NCBI RefSeq assembly: GCF_000189275.1
Contig: NZ_AEVT01000072.1
Span: forward strand, 1-64,000
DNA: 64,000 nt
From: Vibrio sinaloensis DSM 21326
Lineage (GTDB): Bacteria; Pseudomonadota; Gammaproteobacteria; Enterobacterales; Vibrionaceae
Direction of reading: 5' to 3'
Part shown: piece by piece, positions 60,090-64,000 of the stretch
Layout of the letters: each line of letters opens with the position of its first letter
Numbering within the stretch: position 1 is the first letter of the stretch
The notes under the pieces: model-generated
What the model saw: only the letters and a program-made list of their open reading frames with translations
Databases searched by the model: none
Told to the model about the DNA's origin: nothing
Position numbers and translations under genes: made by a program

Positions 60090-60117
60090 AAAAAGGTCAC
60101 TTCGGTGGCCTTTTTTG
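60090..60117 (+). terminator. Terminator after efp
   Basis: AAGGTCAC-ttcg-GTGGCCTT, a stem with a G-T pair and a stable TTCG loop, followed by six T. Confidence 0.92.
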
Positions 60118-60182
60118 TTTTTCAGCTTAGCGCTTGATGTGCCACAATCTTTGTCACACAGTTTGTGACTACACTAATACTC

Positions 60183-61100
60183 ATGAAACAGTCTTTACGT
60201 ATTTGGCTTGATGCCGCTCGTCCTAAAACCTTGCCTTTGGCATTGGTGTCTATCCTTACCGGTAGTGTGCTGGCGTATTCTACTCATCAGTTCTCTTTGC
60301 CAGTGGCGTTATTGGCATTTCTCACGGCAACACTTCTGCAAATTTTGTCCAATTTAGCTAACGACTACGGTGATGCAGTCAAAGGCACTGATAATGATCA
60401 ACGCCTTGGGCCTATGCGGGCGATTCAATCCGGTGATGTTAGTCTGAAAGATATGAAGTCAGCGATCATCATAAACATCGCTCTAACCATTGCCTCTGGT
60501 TTGGTATTGGTTATTTACGCCTTAGATAGCCTTCAGAGCATTCTGGCGTTTATCGGGTTAGGGGTGCTGGCTATCGTTGCTGCCATCGCTTATACCGTTG
60601 GTAATAAACCTTATGGCTATGTTGGGCTTGGCGACATATCCGTGTTTATCTTCTTTGGTCTACTGGGTGTCGCGGGGACTTACTTTCTTCATACTGGCAT
60701 TGTTGTCTCGTCACTCATTTTACCAGCAGTCGGGTGTGGCTTGCTGGCGGTGGCAGTTCTCAACATTAACAATATGCGCGACATCGAAAACGATGAGGAG
60801 TGTGGTAAGCGCACTGTCGCGGTGAGATTGGGTCAACAAAAAGCAAAGCAATACCACTCTTTGTTACTGGGTGGCGGTTTGCTCGCCTTTATCGTTTATC
60901 TATTGCTACAACCTAGTCCGATATGGACTTGCCTACCTTTTTTACTCAGCGCGCTCGTTGTATACAAGCATGGAAGGGCCGTGTGGCTGGCAGACCAACC
61001 AGCCCAAATTGCGCCTATGATGCCAATCGTAGTTAAGTGCTCATTGGTGACTAACTTATTGTTTGCAGGGGCTGTCATTGCGCAAACTCTGGTCAGTTAA
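60183..61100 (+). CDS. menA: 1,4-dihydroxy-2-naphthoate prenyltransferase
   Basis: MenA attaches the polyprenyl chain to 1,4-dihydroxy-2-naphthoate in (demethyl)menaquinone synthesis, at the inner membrane. The UbiA-type motifs NDYGDAVKGTD and NNMRDIENDEECGKRT are visible among eight or nine membrane helices. ATG 60183 gives MKQSLRIWLDAARPKTLP (305 aa). GTG 60165 would add six residues. The product quinone is the electron donor for fumarate reductase. Confidence 0.94.
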   Translation: MKQSLRIWLDAARPKTLPLALVSILTGSVLAYSTHQFSLPVALLAFLTATLLQILSNLANDYGDAVKGTDNDQRLGPMRAIQSGDVSLKDMKSAIIINIALTIASGLVLVIYALDSLQSILAFIGLGVLAIVAAIAYTVGNKPYGYVGLGDISVFIFFGLLGVAGTYFLHTGIVVSSLILPAVGCGLLAVAVLNINNMRDIENDEECGKRTVAVRLGQQKAKQYHSLLLGGGLLAFIVYLLLQPSPIWTCLPFLLSALVVYKHGRAVWLADQPAQIAPMMPIVVKCSLVTNLLFAGAVIAQTLVS

Positions 61101-61176
61101 GTGATGCTTGTCATTGCAATGACTTAATGTCCCTATATACTCGAGGGAGAAGACAAACGGTATGGGAAGGAACACG

Positions 61177-61701
61177 ATGGAATACAATACCTCTGCCTTA
61201 TGTGACATTTACTTAGAACAAGTCGATGTTGTAGAGCCGATGTTCAGTAACTTTGGTGGTAGCGCCTCGTTTGCGGGTCAAATTACTACAGTAAAATGCT
61301 TCGAAGATAATGGCCTGATCCGTGAGATCTTAGATCAAGATGGTTTAGGGCGTGTACTTCTTATTGATGGTGGTGGATCGTTGCGTCGTGCTTTGATTGA
61401 CGCTGAGCTTGCTGCCATTGCCGAAGAAAACGAGTGGGAAGGTATTGTAGTCTACGGGTGTGTTCGTGAAGTGGATGAGCTGGAAGATATGAGCATTGGT
61501 ATTCAGGCCATTGCTTCAATCCCAGTTGGTGCGACTGCGCAGAATGTTGGTGAAATCGATGTTCCGGTTAACTTTGGTGGCGTGACCTTTTTACCTGAAG
61601 ACTACCTCTACGCTGATAATACAGGCGTAATATTATCCCAAGAGCCGTTAGACGTAGAGTTGGAAATAGACGATGACGATGATGTTATTGTGACCGATTA
61701 A
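61177..61701 (+). CDS. rraA: RNase E inhibitor / RraA family protein
   Basis: RraA binds RNase E and lowers mRNA decay in E. coli; homologues can also show oxaloacetate decarboxylase-like activity. The [30 protein letters not shown] and [12 protein letters not shown] segments are characteristic. The C-terminus is very acidic ([12 protein letters not shown]), as in other Vibrio versions. ATG 61177 gives [14 protein letters not shown] (174 aa) after AAGGAACACG. It follows menA by 76 bp. Confidence 0.93.
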   Translation: MEYNTSALCDIYLEQVDVVEPMFSNFGGSASFAGQITTVKCFEDNGLIREILDQDGLGRVLLIDGGGSLRRALIDAELAAIAEENEWEGIVVYGCVREVDELEDMSIGIQAIASIPVGATAQNVGEIDVPVNFGGVTFLPEDYLYADNTGVILSQEPLDVELEIDDDDDVIVTD

Positions 61702-61707
61702 TCCCTC

Positions 61708-61736
61708 AAACACCGGCTACCATGCCGGTGTTTTTG
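61708..61736 (+). terminator. Terminator after rraA
   Basis: AACACCGG-N7-CCGGTGTT followed by T-run. Confidence 0.9.
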
Positions 61737-61759
61737 TGTTCTTTAAGCGAGAACAGGGG

Positions 61760-63100
61760 TCACTGCTCTGTTAGGTACTGTTTTCGCAATCGCAATGCAT
61801 AAAGGTAGCCTAAGCTGCCTCCAATGATATTCCCCAGTGCAATGCCGATAAACAGCCCTTCAATATCAAAGAGTCGACTCCCCAGCCAAGCGCAAGGTAA
61901 GGTAAAAGCGAATAAGCGCATAAAGCTCCACTGAAAGGCTTTTATTGGTTGATGCAGAGCGTTAAGTCCAGATACCAAAATCATAATGATGCCTTGAAAG
62001 CCGTAGCTAAATGGCACGACTAACAGGTAATGCCAGAGTAAATCTTTGACGACTTGCTCCTGAGAGAACAACGCGGCTAGTGGGATACTAAGCGGAACCA
62101 TCATGATAAAGATGGCAAGTTGAAATACGATAGAGAATCGCATGCTGAGGAACAGCCCGGCAAAGCTACGCTGAGGGTTGTTCGCTCCCATATTTTGGGC
62201 AATAAACGGTGTTAAGGCCGAAGTTAGCGACATTAACACCAAAATCAAAATCGATTCCACGCGTTGAGCTGCGCCATATGCTGCGACCGCTGCTGTACCA
62301 TGGCTGGAAAGCATCATCATTAGAATCGCCCCGGAAATAGGCGTCATTGCATTTGATAATGCCGCAGGGGTACCAATCTTTAAGATTAAACGCCAGTCAC
62401 TGATTAGTTTGCTAGGGTAAGGCAAAGCAAGCAGTTTTTCTCGTTTGATCAAAACAAACAAAGATCCGCATAATGCGCCAAACCAGCTAAAAGCACTTGC
62501 GATTGCTGCGCCTTGAATGCCTAGCTCTGGGAAAGGCCCCAAACCGAATATCAGCAGTGGATCGAGTAGGCCATTGATAAAGCCTGCCAGCATCATGATT
62601 TTAGCGGGTGTTTTGGTATCTCCAGTGGCGCGAATCGCACTATTGCCCGCCATTGGGATTACAAGGAGAGGTATGGTCCAGTACCAAATCCACATGTATT
62701 CATAAATGAGAGGCAGCAACTCGGGCGTTGCGCCAAGACGAAGAAAAAGCGGCTCTATCGTAACTAGGCCTACGGCACAGGTAAGCGCAACCAAACTGAC
62801 CGCTAAAATGATGCCATGACTCGAGCAACGTGCGGCTTCTTGAGGCTGTCCCTGACCTAACAAGCGGCCTATATTGGTCGAAAGCCCCATTCCTATTCCC
62901 ATGGTTATACAGTTCACAGCAAACGTAACAGGAAAGGTATAGCTAACAGCCGCAAGGGCTTCGGTACCAAGCAGGGAAATAAAGAAGGTATCCACGAGGT
63001 TAAACATCAATATTGCGATCAATCCGAAGGTCATCGGAATGGTCATTTGGCGTAATACATCGGGAATAGGGCCAGTTAAAAGGCCGTGTTTATCCTGCAT
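61760..63100 (-). CDS. MATE-family multidrug efflux transporter
   Basis: MATE carriers export organic cations using Na+ or H+. Twelve membrane helices arranged as two similar halves can be traced: NLVDTFFISLLGTEALAAVSYTFP in the first and AAYGAAQRVESILILVLMSLTSALTPFIAQNMGA in the second. ATG 63100 gives MQDKHGLLTGPIPDVL (446 aa). No strong Shine-Dalgarno is seen. Substrates cannot be predicted. It stands between rraA (converging) and tpiA. Confidence 0.9.
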   Translation of the reverse strand: MQDKHGLLTGPIPDVLRQMTIPMTFGLIAILMFNLVDTFFISLLGTEALAAVSYTFPVTFAVNCITMGIGMGLSTNIGRLLGQGQPQEAARCSSHGIILAVSLVALTCAVGLVTIEPLFLRLGATPELLPLIYEYMWIWYWTIPLLVIPMAGNSAIRATGDTKTPAKIMMLAGFINGLLDPLLIFGLGPFPELGIQGAAIASAFSWFGALCGSLFVLIKREKLLALPYPSKLISDWRLILKIGTPAALSNAMTPISGAILMMMLSSHGTAAVAAYGAAQRVESILILVLMSLTSALTPFIAQNMGANNPQRSFAGLFLSMRFSIVFQLAIFIMMVPLSIPLAALFSQEQVVKDLLWHYLLVVPFSYGFQGIIMILVSGLNALHQPIKAFQWSFMRLFAFTLPCAWLGSRLFDIEGLFIGIALGNIIGGSLGYLYALRLRKQYLTEQ

Positions 63101-63173
63101 TGGCAATGAGAGTTCGAGAAGAAGAAAAGCGTAGCATACTTGATCTGAATGGATACGACCAATTCGTCGCCAT

Positions 63174-63202
63174 AAAAAAAGGTCAGCATATGCTGACCTT
63201 TC
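63174..63202 (-). terminator. Terminator after tpiA
   Basis: AAAGGTCAGCATATGCTGACCTTT, a perfect 12-bp dyad. On the minus strand it ends in a T-run. Confidence 0.92.
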
Positions 63203-63226
63203 AAAGATTTATTCGTTAGGAATATC

Positions 63227-63997
63227 TTACGCTTTAGCTGCTGCCGCTGCTTTAGCAATTGCTGCAAAGCTTTTCGCGTCTAGAGAAGCACCGCCAACTA
63301 GAGCACCATCGATGTCTGGTTGTGAGAAGTAAGCTTCTGCGTTTTCTGGCTTAACAGAACCACCGTATTGGATGATTACTTGCTCAGCAACTGCTGCGTC
63401 TTTTTCAGCGATTAGAGCGCGGATAGAAGCGTGGATGCGTTGTGCATCTTCAGCTGTTGCCGCTTTACCAGTACCGATAGCCCAGATTGGTTCGTAAGCG
63501 ATGATCGCACCGTTAAGAGCTTCAACACCGTAAGCGTCGATTACTGCATTGATTTGGCGCGCACATACTGCTTCAGTTTCACCCGCTTCGTTTTGCGCTT
63601 CAGATTCACCGATACAGAAAACTGGCTTAAGGCCGTTCTCTTTTAGGAAGTTGAACTTCTTCGCGATGAACTCGTCAGATTCGTTGTGGTATTCACGACG
63701 CTCTGAGTGACCGATGATGATGTGAGTAGCACCAAAGTCTTTTAGCATCTCTGGAGACATGTCGCCAGTGAATGCACCGCTGTTGTTTAGGTCAGTGTTT
63801 TGTGCACCAAGGATGATCTTGTTACCGCCTTCAGCGATTACACGCTCAGCTAGATCAATGTATAGAGCTGGTGGAGCTACTGCTACGTCTACACCTTCAA
63901 CGCCTTCAAGTTCAGCGTTAAGACCAGTTAGCAGCTCTTTTACCATTGCTTTGCTGCCGTTAAGTTTCCAGTTACCCATCACTACAGGACGACGCAT
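63227..63997 (-). CDS. tpiA: Triosephosphate isomerase
   Basis: TpiA interconverts dihydroxyacetone phosphate and glyceraldehyde 3-phosphate. Catalytic Lys is in NWKLNG, His in IIGHSERR, Glu in [15 protein letters not shown], and the phosphate loop in IQYGGSV. The 256-aa gene is complete, with its ATG three bases from the window end, so its promoter is outside. The Ala/Lys-rich C-terminus is usual for vibrios. Confidence 0.98.
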   Translation of the reverse strand: MRRPVVMGNWKLNGSKAMVKELLTGLNAELEGVEGVDVAVAPPALYIDLAERVIAEGGNKIILGAQNTDLNNSGAFTGDMSPEMLKDFGATHIIIGHSERREYHNESDEFIAKKFNFLKENGLKPVFCIGESEAQNEAGETEAVCARQINAVIDAYGVEALNGAIIAYEPIWAIGTGKAATAEDAQRIHASIRALIAEKDAAVAEQVIIQYGGSVKPENAEAYFSQPDIDGALVGGASLDAKSFAAIAKAAAAAKA

Positions 63998-64000
63998 AGG

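Overview
The window is a dense block of core chromosome from a Vibrio or close Vibrionaceae relative, probably the larger chromosome. Evidence: aphA (the Vibrio low-cell-density quorum-sensing regulator), the fused argininosuccinate lyase/acetyltransferase argH(A), the hybrid peroxiredoxin-glutaredoxin next to oxyR, a short FtsN, a DUF3624-type protein, and gene orders typical of Vibrio. The species cannot be named from the sequence alone. I see no tRNA, rRNA, insertion sequence, prophage, integron or CRISPR array. Base composition looks even throughout, and nothing looks recently acquired.

Layout. 1-8.4 kb: malic enzyme, rpmE, then priA-cytR-ftsN-hslV-hslU. 8.6-11.9 kb: a BCCT transporter and an SPFH/band-7 protein. 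12-15.3 kb: frdABCD (minus strand), divergent from epmA. 16.9-20 kb: rhodanese-secB-gpsA-cysE. 20.1-24.7 kb: a caspase-like (C13) lipoprotein, aphA and ppc, all minus. 25-31.5 kb: argE divergent from argCBGH(A). 31.7-35.9 kb: DUF3624, RidA, a flavin disulfide reductase, Prx-Grx and oxyR. 35.9-49.9 kb: mrcA divergent from pilMNOPQ-aroK-aroB-damX-dam-rpe-gph-trpS. 50-55 kb: trmL, sodA, cpxA, cpxR, divergent cpxP, fieF. 55.3-64 kb: pfkA, dcuB, MgtC/SapB protein, epmB divergent from efp, menA, rraA, a MATE pump and tpiA.

How genes work together. EpmA, EpmB and EF-P, the lysine-modification set for elongation factor P, lie within one 44-kb span. Fumarate reductase and a DcuB-type fumarate/succinate antiporter supply the two halves of fumarate respiration, and MenA makes the naphthoquinone that donates electrons to fumarate reductase. 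The two operons share an exact 14-base element upstream. OxyR, Prx-Grx, the disulfide reductase and SodA form an oxidative-stress group. CpxRA/CpxP is a complete envelope-stress module.

Regulatory sites that can be read directly: a sigma-32 promoter for hslVU, a near-perfect four-half-site OxyR motif, a perfect CpxR box, a Fur box plus a Shine-Dalgarno-occluding hairpin before sodA, tandem ARG boxes before argC/argE and argH, and a LuxR/HapR-type site and possible Qrr-pairing segment upstream of aphA. I do not find a clearly new multi-gene system. The best leads for something undescribed are the C13 lipoprotein, the structured leader and altered glycine motif of the BCCT transporter, the shared frd/dcuB element, and the Cys-rich tail of the disulfide reductase.
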